Of a stretch of 64,000 bases of DNA, positions 1 to 9,900 are shown in pieces (the stretch's first letter is position 1; the number at the start of each line of letters is the position of its first letter). The notes under the pieces were generated by a model. That model was not told the DNA's origin. It saw only the letters and a list, made by a program, of their open reading frames with translations, and made no database searches. The translations under genes and the position numbers were made by a program. Source of the stretch: Erinaceus europaeus (taxonomy: Eukaryota; Chordata; Mammalia; Eulipotyphla; Erinaceidae); assembly GCF_950295315.1 (NCBI RefSeq), contig NW_026647652.1, positions 23,895 through 87,894 on the forward strand, given 5' to 3'.

Positions 1-860
1 CCTTACACGAGACTTTTTGGGAGTTTTTTCAGTGTCAATATTTGTGTTCTCAGATTTTTCACTTGGAAGATCATGAAACTTCACAGGAACATATAAGGGC
101 TCACTCAACGAATTGTTAATAGTTGTGTCTGTTGAGCAAGCAGCAAAGTAGCCTTCAGCATCTGTTAAAAAAAAAGCAGCATGCTTTCCTCGAAATCTTC
201 CTGTACACTGCTGTCTCCATGGCTTCCAAACAATAAAACCCAAAAGGTAGAGAACAAACATTGATGTTTTTGCAAAGGTGCTGAAGAATGGTTTGTTGTA
301 CTGAGTAAAAACCTAAGACGTAAGTTCAGAGGATGCCACCCATATCACATCAACAAGAAGAGTAACAATCCCAAGAGCCATTCTCCTGCATTGACTGAAA
401 CTACTGCTCTGGGAATTCAATCGGTTCATGATAAACACACACAGCATTCGCAGTCTTAATGTTAAAGGCCTTTCTGAGATCTTCAAGGGCAAAACCTGAA
501 AACTTGGTAGAGCTGAGTCTAAAAGGAGGTGAAGAGCTCAGCACATCTGACCTTCCTTTCCCCGCGGTCTCGGCCCCGCCACCGCAGCCCAGCGCCATGG
601 CCGCGGACTCTGCCTCACAGCGCAGCAGCAACGCCGGGACAAGGCTCTGCGCTCCAGGTGGGTGCCCGAGGGCACCGTGCACCCCGGGCGGCGGCGGGGG
701 GGGGGGGGGGCTGCCCAATCCCGCTGGCTCCGCGCGGCTCGGGAGGTGGCGCAGCATGAGAAGCCCAGGGACCGCGTATGCAGCTATGGCCGCGGAGGCC
801 CCAGCAGGACCTAGTGGCCTCCACCCCGCCCCCGTTCACTCACCAGGCCGCAGCCATTAT
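1..860 (-). pseudogene. SLC35F5: SLC35F5 processed pseudogene, 3-prime part beyond window
   Basis: Read on the minus strand, this matches the N-terminal third of SLC35F5, a multi-pass membrane protein of the nucleotide-sugar/drug-metabolite transporter superfamily whose substrate is poorly defined. Recognisable stretches are [53 protein letters not shown] and [15 protein letters not shown]. The match runs from a GC-rich 5-prime UTR-like segment (about 540-860) to position 1 with no intron, so I infer a retrocopy. It is broken: the frame shifts near 425-435, and a stop lies at 313-315 where the family has Tyr. The segment also holds a G run (about 691-710). The proline-rich reading frames on both strands over 401-932 are by-products of this CpG-rich UTR. 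The 3-prime end and any polyA tail lie outside the window. The 5-prime boundary is approximate. Confidence 0.85.
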
Positions 861-1154
861 TATTTGCAGACCAATGAGTCTGCCTTACAGTTTCCATGGG
901 CATTTAAGGATTTAGTTTCCAATGACCACTAGCAATGGTTTTCATTCTTTTCTTGTCTGTCTGTCTGTCTGTCTCTTAATTTTTTGTTACTGGGAATTCA
1001 CTGCTCTGTGCTGTTTTTTATTACTTCATTAAAAATAAATCCAAATGCTTTCAATTCACAATTCAAAAATTCAAGGGAGTTTTCTGTGCTAAAGGGTATT
1101 CTAAACATTAAATTTGTTAATGCAAATATTTTAAAGATATTATTGATTTTTTAA

Positions 1155-1320
1155 TAGAACCTGAGAAACACAATGAGAAAAAAAGATCACAATAACAAAG
1201 CTCCCCCCCCACCCCCCCAGTGCTGTAGTACTCCCACGTGGTGTCTTGGGAGCTCAAAGCTGGGATGCAAGCATGGCAAAACAGGCAACCCCAGGTTGAG
1301 TTATTTTGCTAAATCCTTCC
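1155..1320 (-). mobile_element. Degenerate SINE (S4-like)
   Basis: Contains the S4 signature on the minus strand (a GCATGGCAAAACAGG-like block followed by TTATTTTGCTAAATC). Strongly diverged; boundaries are approximate. Confidence 0.4.
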
Positions 1321-1341
1321 CTCTGTATTTCATTCTTTTTT

Positions 1342-1345
1342 CTCT

Positions 1346-1387
<42 letters not shown>

Positions 1388-1450
1388 TTCCTCCTTCCTT
1401 CCTTCCTTCCTTCCTTTCTCCTTTCCTTCCTTCTCCCCTCCCTCCCTTTC
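1342..1450. repeat. (TTTC)n/(TTCC)n polypyrimidine tract
   Basis: Runs of TTTC then TTCC with TCC variants. Lys/Arg/Glu- or Phe/Ser-rich reading frames here are repeat artefacts. Confidence 0.95.
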
Positions 1451-1559
1451 TTAAACTTTTTCTCATTCTCTCTTTTTCAATTTTTTCCAGATAGAGTGAG
1501 GCAGAGAGAGAAGGGGTAGAATGGGGTGCAGAGTCCTTCCTTTATATAGTTACTGTGAG

Positions 1560-2365
1560 ACTCAGTGAAATACTGTCTTCACAAATATTAACCATCATTG
1601 TTAAAAAGTCAGTAATTGCCAACATTATTGCAGACATATATGTTGGCTCCTAAGAGAAGCAGCTGAAGGTCTTTCAGGAATGATTTGCAGTCAGTCTATA
1701 CATATTTACTGAGTATGCGATGCTGGAAGGACAGTGAACCCCTCATTTCAACAAAACCTACTCTTCTATCCTATTAGTGATTTTTCTTGATCAATGAGAT
1801 AATAGGCTCTCTGGTGCTATCAGCCCTCATTTTAAACAACAAGCCAATAACTCTGACACTTGATCTTATTTTAGCAGCTGTTGACTGTCACCTACATCTA
1901 AGACACATCTCTGAATTCAGGTGGCAGGCATCATTTGCAAATTCAAGTTCTCAGCTAGGTTCCATGGTGATCCAGCTCAAGTTCCTGTAACCTAATTGGT
2001 GGCAAAACCAGGCTCTGAACCCTAATCACTGTGAGTCTATATCCTATAAGTGTGTGGTCAGAGGTTGGTCACATTTGAGGAGAGAGTGTCTTGAGTGGGG
2101 TGACTTTGGGAGATGATACAATGGTGCTATGATTCAACTGGGTTTTAGTAACCCGGCAAAGTTTCAAAGGTCCTTGCCCAGTGTATAAATGTGAGTCTAA
2201 TAAGAGAGATAATCTCAAAGGTGGGAGAAAGGCATCAGTGACATTTGTCCCTGTGATAGCCTTGTGCATTGGTGCCTGCTTTGGTCTGATTTACTCTTGG
2301 AGACTTCCTGGAAGTTCTGGCTTAGAATCTGTGGTCTTCAAAGAGAGCAAGGAGAGGCTGCTTAC
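1560..2365. other. Unique non-coding DNA
   Basis: No recognised repeat and no convincing gene. Reading frames are short and have no family resemblance. Confidence 0.5.
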
Positions 2366-2453
2366 CATTTTCCTTCAGATTCCATATAGCTGTGAGGGGT
2401 GATACCAGCACAACCAGGGAGACCCAGAGAAGGACCAGCTGCTGCCAAAGCAT
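2366..2453 (-). other. Candidate first coding exon with signal-peptide-like start (unconfirmed)
   Basis: On the minus strand an ATG at 2451-2453 opens a hydrophobic leader, MLWQQLVLLWVSLVVLV, followed by SPLTAIWNLKEN. The frame runs straight to a good splice donor (ATG|GTAAGC, donor GT at 2364-2365), giving an 88-nt exon ending in phase 1. This is the architecture of the first exon of a secreted or type I membrane protein. I do not recognise the protein, and no downstream exon is visible at lower coordinates. A chance open frame is at least as likely. Confidence 0.2.
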
Positions 2454-2940
2454 CTGCAGGAGGGAAGGCAGAAGGAAAAGAGGAAGGAAGAGAAGGGAGA
2501 TGATCACAATGCATTCATTTAGTCAGTTACCTTTGGTGGCCTTATCTACATTCAAATACTCTAATCTTTATTTCCTCCCCCTCTCAGATAAATGCCAAGT
2601 GAATCACAGGTGCACTATGCCAGGATCTGGGTAAGAACTTCTCCAAATAGAGAACCACAGACTATCCAGACCTGAGAGACTCAAGACCAGACACCTGATA
2701 TAATCCTCTTATTTTTAAGATGAGGAACTTCAGGCTCAGAGAAAGGCTATAACTCATCTGGACTGACATTCACAGGCTATTTACTTGGCACTTACTATGT
2801 AAAGGGCACTGAGCTAGAGCCATTAGGAGTGCAAAAAGGTTTTACCTGGATTCCACCTTCTAGGAGCTAATACTTGCTTTTGACAAATATTAAACCAGGG
2901 TGTTAAATGCCTCACTGCCAATTGGGGAACTAAGCTAGAT
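2454..2940. other. Unique DNA with an old MIR/L2-like relic
   Basis: About 2695-2870 holds pieces resembling reverse-oriented MIR (TTTTTAAGATGAGGAACTTC) and an L2/MIR-type block (CACTTACTATGTAAAGGGCA). The rest is unremarkable. Confidence 0.4.
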
Positions 2941-2950
2941 CTAGTGCGCG

Positions 2951-2955
2951 CATGT

Positions 2956-2997
<42 letters not shown>
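2951..2997. repeat. (TG)n microsatellite
   Basis: Dinucleotide run with one early TATG interruption. Confidence 0.97.
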
Positions 2998-3000
<3 letters not shown>

Positions 3001-3194
3001 CACTTAGAGCTAGAGCCATGGGACTTAGGTTGGTGGTGATGGGGAATGGGAAAGTAACACAGAGCCCATCTTTCAAGCTCTGTCAATGGCCCACCAGATT
3101 GGCAGCTCCTATGTAGATGCTCAGTCTCCTTGTTTGACTTCCAGTTGCTCCAAGCTTGCTGGGCCACCACTCCTACACAATGGAACCCTGTGGT

Positions 3195-3537
3195 TCTCAA
3201 ATTTAAGGCGAAGTTAGGATAATCTGGAAGCCTTGCCAAAAAACAAATGGCTGCTTTGCTACCAGAATAGCTTGATTCAGCCAGAGAATCTGCATTTCTG
3301 AAAGTTTCCAGATGTGACCCAGGAGGTAGCACAATGGATAAAACACATGCCAGAGTGAAGCTCTGGGTCTCTCTCTCCCCCTTCTCTCTTACTCACTTTT
3401 TAGGTAAATGAATAATCTTTAAAAAACAGAAATCCAGGGAGAAAAGAAAATAATGGAAAGCCTAAATTCATTTAAAAGAGAGAGAGAATTCCCAAACAAA
3501 GCTGACATTGTTAGGGAACTGCATTCTGAGAAGCACT
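3195..3537 (+). mobile_element. MER5-like hAT DNA transposon relic, split by a SINE
   Basis: The left part (about 3195-3314, GTGGTTCTCAAATTTAAGG through AGAGAATCTGCATTTCTGA) and the right part (about 3497-3537, ending GAGAAGCACTGG) resemble the two ends of MER5-type non-autonomous hAT-Charlie elements. An S3 SINE lies between them. Confidence 0.5.
3315..3432 (+). mobile_element. S3 SINE
   Basis: Head GACCCAGGAGGTAGCACAAT, a shortened middle, a CT-rich body and an A-rich end. Inserted in the MER5-like relic. Confidence 0.65.
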
Positions 3538-4017
3538 GGCATACTCAGGAAAGATAAAAACAGGCTGCGGGTATGGATCAACCTACCACTGCCCATGTCC
3601 AGAGAAGAAGCAATTATAGATGCCAACGTTTCTACCTCTGTACCCCCAAAATAATTTTGATTCACATTCGCAGTGGGGGAAAAGTGACAGGAGGAAGAGG
3701 ATAAGAGGGCTCTGAATTCCAACTCCATCAGGACCCAGAGAAGAGGAAAAAAAGAGAGGGACATTTGGATATAGCAGTAGGGTTATGTATAGCTTGGGAA
3801 GGAAGAAAAGGCAGGCTTTGAAAAAAGGAGGGGGGCAATTATAAACAAATATAGACATATAGCTGTAGAAATAATACTTAACCCATATCTGCAACCATAG
3901 GGAAACTGCTGTAGCTTACAATAGAGGGACTGGGGATATGGAACTCTGGTGGTGGGAATGGTATGGAATTACACCTCTGTTGACATTTAATTTTATAAAT
4001 CATTATTAAATCATTAA
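3538..4017 (+). mobile_element. Family B (L1 3-prime-end type) copy
   Basis: Starts with the GGAAAGATAAAAACAGGCTG block, includes AGAAGCAATTATAGATGCCA, and ends with TCTGGTGGTGGGAATGG then ATCATTATTAAATCATTAA. The same order of blocks recurs at 7.7, 15.2, 46.4 and (reversed) 13.8, 22.7, 53.9 and 61.2 kb. Confidence 0.7.
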
Positions 4018-4328
4018 GAGGGAGAGAGAGAGGGTTTAATCCTGATTCAGGATCCAGAACCCCTTGAAATCAACATGTGCTTTGGGAGAAGACCATAGAA
4101 TACTGATATATCATGGGCTCAAGCTTCCAGTCCCATCCTGCAGTTGGGGAAGGTTCACAAGGAGTGAAGCAGTAGTTCTGCAGTTCTCGTTCTCTTTTCT
4201 ATCTCCCTCTTCCCTCTCAATTTCTTATAGTCTTATCAAAAAAAAAAAAAAGAAGAAAGAAAAGAAAAGAAAAAAAAGAGTTTAAAAATACTAAAAATGT
4301 ATTTGCCATAAAACAGTGAAAAGCCAGA

Positions 4329-4564
4329 AGTTGGGCAGTAGCGCAGTGGGTTAAGCGCACAAAGCGCAAGGACCGGCATAAGGATCCCAGTTCGAGCCCC
4401 TAGCTTCCCACCTGCAGGGGAGTCGCTTCACAGGCGGTGAAGCAGGTCTGCAGGTGTCTGTCTTTCTCGCCCCCTCTCTGTCTTCCTGCCCTTTCTCCAT
4501 TTCTCTCTGTCCTATCGAACAATGACAACAACAATAAAACAACAAGGGCAACAAAAGAGAATAA
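4329..4564 (+). mobile_element. S1 SINE (ERI type), 10-bp target duplication
   Basis: Complete copy: tRNA-like head with GGTTAAGCGC and B-box-like AGTTCGAGCCC, body AAGCAGGTCTGCAGGTGTCT, and tail with AATAAAA motifs. Flanked by AAAAGCCAGA at 4319-4328 and 4565-4574, proving target-primed insertion. Confidence 0.93.
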
Positions 4565-4574
4565 AAAAGCCAGA

Positions 4575-4951
4575 TTTTGTGTAAAATCAACACCATTATA
4601 TATTGAAACTCCATCTAGATTGGCATCCAGGGTTCATAAGAATCTTCAGTTTATGAAAACTCAACTTGGCTGGTGACTTTGGGCTTCTCTATGAAGATTA
4701 CTTCATTTCAGTCTGTACCACCTCCAGCCATCTCAGAGGAGCAAGGTTTCAGAGCCCACTGGTTTAAATAATATGAACCACAAGCCTAAAAAATTTCAGG
4801 CAAATACCATAAGAGTGTGTGCCTCTTGACTGGGGATGGAATACTGGCCAATTACAGCTTTGCTGCAACTATTAATATGCCTGAGGGGTGGGGAGAAGGG
4901 AGGCTTGGAGTGTAATTTATTCCCTGGTATTTTTAAATGTGTGAGTCTTAG
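4575..4951. other. Unique non-coding DNA
   Basis: No repeat family or coding signal recognised. Confidence 0.5.
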
Positions 4952-5085
4952 GGCTGGGGAGATAGCATAGTGGTTATACAAAGACTCCCATAACCCAAGG
5001 CTCTGAAGTCCCAAATTCAATCCCTGGCACCACTGTAATCCAGAATTTAGTAGTATTCTGGTTTTAAAAAATAAATAAAATGAAA
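4952..5085 (+). mobile_element. S2 SINE
   Basis: Head GGGCTGGGGAGATAGCATAG, B-box-like AATTCAATCCCTGG, short body and an AAATAAATAAAA tail. Confidence 0.85.
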
Positions 5086-5254
5086 TGTTTAAGTCTCTAT
5101 GGGACTAGAAGTCAGGGCTTCCAGAACCTTCTCAAAGCTCTTATGTTAGGAGCAAGGAGATTTTAGGCACTCATCTGTCAATTTCCTGCCAGCTGTGTGT
5201 GACATTCGTAGTGAAGCACTAGTTGCCACAGGGCCTCCTACAGCAGATGAGGCC

Positions 5255-5400
5255 TTGGATTATAGTTTCGCCACTCACTATTTCTGTGCTCTTGGCTATG
5301 TCACTTACTAAACCTGAGACATGAAATGGGCAGAGTGTCCATCATCAGGGGCTTTCAGGACATTATAGTGAGATGACATGGAAGGTAGCTAAGAACACGT
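5255..5400 (+). mobile_element. MIR relic
   Basis: Core-like order CCACTCACTATTTCTGTGCT, CTTGGCTATGTCACTTACTA, AACCTGAGACATGAAATGGG. Diverged as expected for this ancient mammalian SINE. Confidence 0.65.
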
Positions 5401-5684
5401 TAGCTTGTCCACAGGAGGAGATGTGAGGGAAAGGAAAGGATTACTGTCCTTGGCACACAATGGACAGATAAAAAAGGGCGGGACTGGCTCTCGGGAAATG
5501 CCTATGGAAAGTGTGCTGCCAAACAGGCCTGTGAGAGCCAGGTGTTGGCACTCTGGGACCGGAAACACTAGATTCCTGGCATTTTCTCCAGGTGATTCCT
5601 TTAAACTCTGGGCACTGGGATTTTCCCTTTGGCCTTGTGCCCAACCCTGACTTTCTGGGCCCCCAATGCATTCCAGGTGTGGGC

Positions 5685-5812
5685 AGGGGGACAGTGTGGT
5701 GGTTATGCAAAAGACTTACTCCTGAGGCTCTGAGATCCCAGGCTCAATTACCTGTACTACCAAAAGTCAGAGCTGGGCAGTGCTCTGATTAAAAAAAAAA
5801 AAATCCAGGTGC
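5685..5812 (+). mobile_element. S2 SINE
   Basis: GGGGGACAGTGTGGTGGTTA head, GAGGCTCTGAGATCCCAGGC middle and an A13 tail. Confidence 0.8.
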
Positions 5813-5874
5813 ACTGATGGGTCATCAACCTCAGTGATGGATTTAAGACATAACTCCCATGTGAGCAGTCTTCA

Positions 5875-6025
5875 TTTTATTTCATTATTTATTATTTATT
5901 ATTATCCCCCTCCCCCTCCAAGCACTGCTCAGCTCTGGTTTATGGTGATGCAGTGGACTGAAATTGGGACTTTGGAGCCTCAGACATGAAAGTCCTTTAC
6001 ATAACCATTATGCTATCTCTCCTAC
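5875..6025 (-). mobile_element. S2 SINE
   Basis: Reverse copy: AGCACTGCTCAGCTCTGGTT, then CATAACCATTATGCTATCTC marking the head. The A-rich tail is at the low-coordinate end. Confidence 0.8.
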
Positions 6026-6031
6026 CCACTT

Positions 6032-6220
6032 ATTTTATTTTTCAAAGATCTATTTATTATGTGAGAATGAGAGGAGGAAAAGACAGACACACAGAGAGTA
6101 TGAGGATCAGAACCCTGCTCAGCTCTGGCATAATGTGGTGCCAGAGATTAAACATGTAGCCTCTGGGGCTTTAGTCATGCAAGTCCTGTTCTCTAACAGT
6201 CTGAGCTGTCTCCCCAGTCC
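6032..6220 (-). mobile_element. Older tRNA-like SINE
   Basis: Reverse orientation with ATTTATTATGTGAGAATGAG tail-side body and CTGAGCTGTCTCCCCAGTCC head. Adjacent to the preceding S2 copy. Confidence 0.6.
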
Positions 6221-6785
6221 CCATTTGCCTGTATTTTAAACCATAGTCACCAGTTGGGTGTGGGTGGGAATGTGCGTGCATATATGTAGCTGTGCGTGCA
6301 TATATATGTGTGCGTGTGCGTGTGTATGTATGTGTGTTCATACTTGTGTTGGGGTGGGGAATGAATGGTGGAGGTGGTGGGTGTCTTAACCAAACCCAGA
6401 GGAACAAGTAGGTCATAAGCCTTTCCTTTCCTTTCCTGGCTGATTGGCAGAGATCAGAGAGCTGTAGCTCACAACTTCTATTTGCTTAGCAAGATAAGTT
6501 TTTGAGAGTCTTGAAGATTAGAATTGTTTTTCAAGTAATTATATAGGTTTTTTTTAAAAAAAAAACTCATGAGAGCTGCAGGGAGTTTGGAGACTGACCA
6601 GCCAATGGCACTTACGTGGCATCTCTTTTTTCAGGTTTTACTTTGTTATTTTCTTGTTTCTTTATTTTTTTGGATAGAGGCAGAGAGGCAGAGAAAGAGT
6701 GAAAAAAATAATGCACTAAATCTGGGTTACATACATGGCAAAGCAGCTATTTTACTGTCCCTCTATGTTTAAGTATAGTAATTCA
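6221..6785. other. Unique DNA with an alternating TG/TATG tract
   Basis: About 6260-6345 is an imperfect purine-pyrimidine alternating tract (TGTGCGTGCATATATG-like). The remainder is unremarkable. Confidence 0.55.
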
Positions 6786-7062
6786 GTTTTTTTAATTCCC
6801 TTTTGTTGCCCTTGTTGTTTTATTGTTGTAGTTATTATTGTTGTTGCTGTTGATGTCGTCATTGTTGTATAAGACAGAGAGAAATGGAGAGAGGAGGGGA
6901 AGACAGAGGGGGAGAGAAAGATAGACACCTGCAGACCTGCTTCACCACTTGTGAAGCACCTCCCCTACAGGTAGGGAGCTGGGGGCTAGAACCAGGATCC
7001 TTCCTCCAGTCCTTGCGCTTTGCACCACATGCGCTTAACCCGTTGCGCTACTGCCTGACTGC
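6786..7062 (-). mobile_element. S1 SINE
   Basis: Reverse copy with TTGTTGCCCTTGTTGTTTTA near the tail, CACCTGCAGACCTGCTTCAC body and GCGCTTAACCCGTTGCGCTA head. Paired with the next copy. The outer flanks TAATTCAGTTTTTTTA (6779) and TAATTTAGTTTTTTA (7373) bracket both. Confidence 0.9.
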
Positions 7063-7069
7063 ATAATTT

Positions 7070-7371
7070 TTTTTAATATTTATTTATTTTACCCTTTTGT
7101 TACCCTTGTTGTTTTTCATTGTTGTAGTTATTATTGTTGTTGTTATTGATGTTGTTGTTGTTGGATAGGACAGAGAGAAATGGAGAGAGGAGGGGAAGAC
7201 AGAGGAGGAGAGAAAGATAGACACCTGCAGACTTGTGAAGCGCTTGTGAAGCACTTGTGAAGCGACTCCCCTGCAGGTAGGGAGCCGGGGGCTAGAACCT
7301 GGATCCTTCCTCCGGTGCTTGAGCTTTGTACCACATGTGCTTAACCCACTGCGCTACCGCCCGACTTCCCA
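7070..7371 (-). mobile_element. S1 SINE abutting the previous one
   Basis: Same orientation as 6786-7062. A 7-bp ATAATTT at 7063-7069 and 7372-7378 could be its own target duplication. Its body carries a small local duplication of the GTGAAGCGCTTGTGAAGCAC region. Confidence 0.9.
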
Positions 7372-7439
7372 ATAATTTAGTTTTTTAATTTATTGTGTCA
7401 CCACGCCTGCTGTGGGCTTCATGTCTATGTGATTTCATG

Positions 7440-7665
7440 GCACCAGGAACTAGTCCCCCCCCCCTCTTTTTTTTTTTTTTCTCTCTCTCTCTCTCTCTCT
7501 CTCTCCAAATAGAGGGTTAGAGTCAGGGAAGGAGAGAGATACCACAGTAGCTCTCCACTGCTCTTGAAGTTTCACCTAAGCATGCATAGTGCTCCCATGT
7601 GGTGGCTATGTTGAATTCTCAGGTCTTTGCTCATCAACTGATCTATCTCCTGACCCTATTGTGTA
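7440..7665 (-). mobile_element. Old SINE with (CT)n tail region
   Basis: T-run and CT run (7460-7506) at the tail side, then GAGAGATACCACAGTAGCTC and CTCCCATGTGGTGGCTATG. Belongs to a more diverged SINE group. Confidence 0.5.
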
Positions 7666-7920
7666 TAGCATTTTTATAAGTAGAAGAGAGAATAATAATA
7701 ACTGTTATTTTTATTATTATTGCCTAGTCACAGAAGGCATAAAATTTCAAATCCCAATGAAATGAACTTGAAAATCTGAAAGGAGACAACAAATTCAACA
7801 TGGAGGTACTGGTGCTAAACCCACCAGCAACAAAACAATACTCAGTAACAGACCTGCCTACAATTTCAACATCTCCCAGAAATGCAACCTTTTTACATGA
7901 CAGGTTAGAATTTCTTGACC

Positions 7921-8104
7921 AGTGGAGAAGCAATCACAGAAGCCAGACCTTCTACCTTCTGTACCCCATAAAGAATTCTGCTCCATAATTCCAGAGAGGC
8001 ATAAAAAAATAGGGAAACTTCCAATGAAGGGATGGAAACTATATGGAATTATACTCCTGTTCATGTTAATCATTATTAAATCATTAATAAAAAAATTTAA
8101 AAAA
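7921..8104 (+). mobile_element. Nested, 5-prime-truncated family B insertion with target duplication
   Basis: Begins at AGTGGAGAAGCAATCACAG, ends TTAATAAAAAAATTTAAAAA. Flanked by near-identical copies of AGAATTTCTTGACCA / AGAATTTCTTGGTCA (about 7906 and 8105). This is the 5-prime-truncated, polyA-tailed form expected for a LINE 3-prime end. Confidence 0.7.
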
Positions 8105-8252
8105 AGAATTTCTTGGTCAGCCAGAGGGCTTTGAAGTCCAATTCCATCAAGACCCAGAGAGACAGAGAGAAACTAGGAAAAAAGGAAGGACATTCAGAAG
8201 TAGCAATTGGTGGAAGTGTGACTTAGAAAGGAAGGTGGGACCATAGAATATG

Positions 8253-8253
8253 A

Positions 8254-8336
<83 letters not shown>
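8253..8336. repeat. (TATATG)n hexanucleotide array
   Basis: About 13 near-perfect TATATG units. The Ile-His or Cys-Ile reading frames over it are artefacts. Confidence 0.97.
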
Positions 8337-8337
<1 letters not shown>

Positions 8338-8707
8338 CTGTGACTACTGCAGTTTCCAAAGGAGGGAATGTGGACACAAACTCTAGTTGTAGGAGTGGTG
8401 TGGAATTATACCCCTCTTTTCTCATGATTTTGTAAATAACTAATAAAAAAAAGAAAAGATTTATTGGTTAGCACTAATGAAATCTGGTTGGTGGACCTCT
8501 TCTGTCACAAGAAGGAAGGTGACCCTACCTGAAACAATCCTCTCTTCCCTTACCTTGCCCCCTTTCTATCAGAAAACACATTCTATTTGTCTTATTCTCT
8601 CCAACTCCTTTTTCTTTGCTAGATAAGATTGAAGAAATCAGCTCAATCTTTGCATTTACTTGGGTAAATGTTTTTTTCATAGGGGCTGTCAAATTTTTTC
8701 CTAGTAT

Positions 8708-8969
8708 GAATATGGGATGATCTCACTCAGAGGCAGAAGTTGAAAAACAAGATCAGAAGAGAAAACACTTAGCAGAATGTGGACTAGAGTTGGTATACAG
8801 AAAAGTAAAAGACTCTGGGGTGGGGGTAGAGAAGGTTCAGGTCGTCTAACATGATATTAGAGGAGGACCTAGTGGGGGTTGTATTGTTATGTGAAAATGT
8901 TATGCATGTACAAAATATTGTACTTTACTGTCGACTGTAAGCCATTAATACCCCAATAAAGAAATTATT
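8708..8969 (+). mobile_element. L1 3-prime end, severely 5-prime truncated
   Basis: Starts AATATGGGATGATCTCACTC, passes CAGAAGTTGAAAAACAAGAT, ends CCCCAATAAAGAAATTATT. Flanked by TTTTTTCCTAGTAT (8694-8707) and TTTTTCCCTAGTAT (8970-8983), a 14-bp target duplication with one difference. Confidence 0.9.
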
Positions 8970-9059
8970 TTTTTCCCTAGTATCTTGAAATTCCTTATTT
9001 AAAAGAAGTGGCCCCTCAGCCAGGGTTTGGCAGTCTTTTTGTTAAAATGGTATAATTTT

Positions 9060-9139
9060 ATTCTTTTCTGACCAGAGCACTGCTCAACTCTGGCTATAGA
9101 TGGTGCTGGGAATTGAACCTGAGCCTTTTTCATGCTCAG
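9060..9139 (-). mobile_element. Partial S2 SINE
   Basis: Reverse S2 body (AGAGCACTGCTCAACTCTGG) cut at its head side by the following S5 copy. Confidence 0.6.
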
Positions 9140-9305
9140 GGGGTGCCAGGTAGTAGCATACCTGGTTGAGTGCATATGTTACCATACATGAGGACCTGGG
9201 TTCAAGTCCTTGCTCCCTACCTGTGTGGGAAGCAGTGAAGTAAATGCTTCAGGCTTCCCTCTCTACCTCTTCCTCCTCCCTTAATTTCTCTCTGTCCTAT
9301 CAAAA
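9140..9305 (+). mobile_element. S5 SINE
   Basis: GGGGGTGCCAGGTAGTAGCA head, GGTTCAAGTCC B box and CT-rich body ending TCTCTGTCCTATCAAAACT. Confidence 0.75.
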
Positions 9306-9737
9306 CTGCCAGTGTCCATGTTCAGTGGAGAAGCAATTACAGAAGCTAGACCTTTCACCTTCTGCACCCCAGTTGCTATCTATTTTGTTCACTTTGGGGT
9401 CAAAGTGGTTAAAATTCAAAAGAATTGGAACTTAGCTTTACAACCATCAGGTTTCTCACAAAATGTTCTGTAACATTCAGTTACAAGGTAGAACTGTGGG
9501 TCTAACTGCTACAAGAGAAAGGCTTTAAAAAGTCTATAGTCCTAAGACAAGTACTGATCTCTGCATGAGAAAAATAGTTTACTAACAGACAAAATAATAT
9601 CAAGGAACACAGTTTTATAAACATAACCATATTGAGATGAGGCAAAGCAAACCTCTCTATAAACTGGGCATTCATTCACAGACCTGGGTATGTAATTCTT
9701 ACTAGCTGCCTTGTTAACTAATACTTTATACACTGGA
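9306..9737. other. Family B scrap plus unique DNA
   Basis: 9306-9375 is a fragment of family B (TTCAGTGGAGAAGCAATTAC). The remaining 360 bases show nothing recognisable. Confidence 0.5.
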
Positions 9738-9900
9738 GGTCCAGGAGGTGGTACAATGGATAAAGCTTTATACTCTCAAGCATGAGGTCCTGAGTTCAAT
9801 TCCTGGCAGCACATGTACCAGAGTGATGCTCTGGTTCTCTCTCTCCCTCTCTCTCTCTTTCTATCTCTCTCATTAATACATAAAATAATTTAAAAATAGT
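9738..9900 (+). mobile_element. S3 SINE
   Basis: Well-preserved: GTCCAGGAGGTGGTACAATG head, AGTTCAATTCCTGGC B box, CT-rich stretch and an A/T-rich tail. Confidence 0.85.

Larger units (their letters stand above)
7700..8452 (+). mobile_element. Family B copy containing a nested family B fragment
   Basis: The outer element ends with GAGTGGTGTGGAATTATACC and an AATAACTAATAAAAAAAAG tail. It is interrupted at 7921-8104 by another family B 3-prime fragment and contains a hexanucleotide array. Confidence 0.65.

Noticed and set aside
401..932. Proline- or glycine-rich open frames on both strands as a novel gene
   Set aside because: They lie in the CpG-rich leader and broken first codons of the SLC35F5 retropseudogene.
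8253..8336. Regular short repeats (also 49545-49620) as a CRISPR-like array
   Set aside because: Perfect hexamer or pentamer arrays with no spacers, in mammalian DNA.
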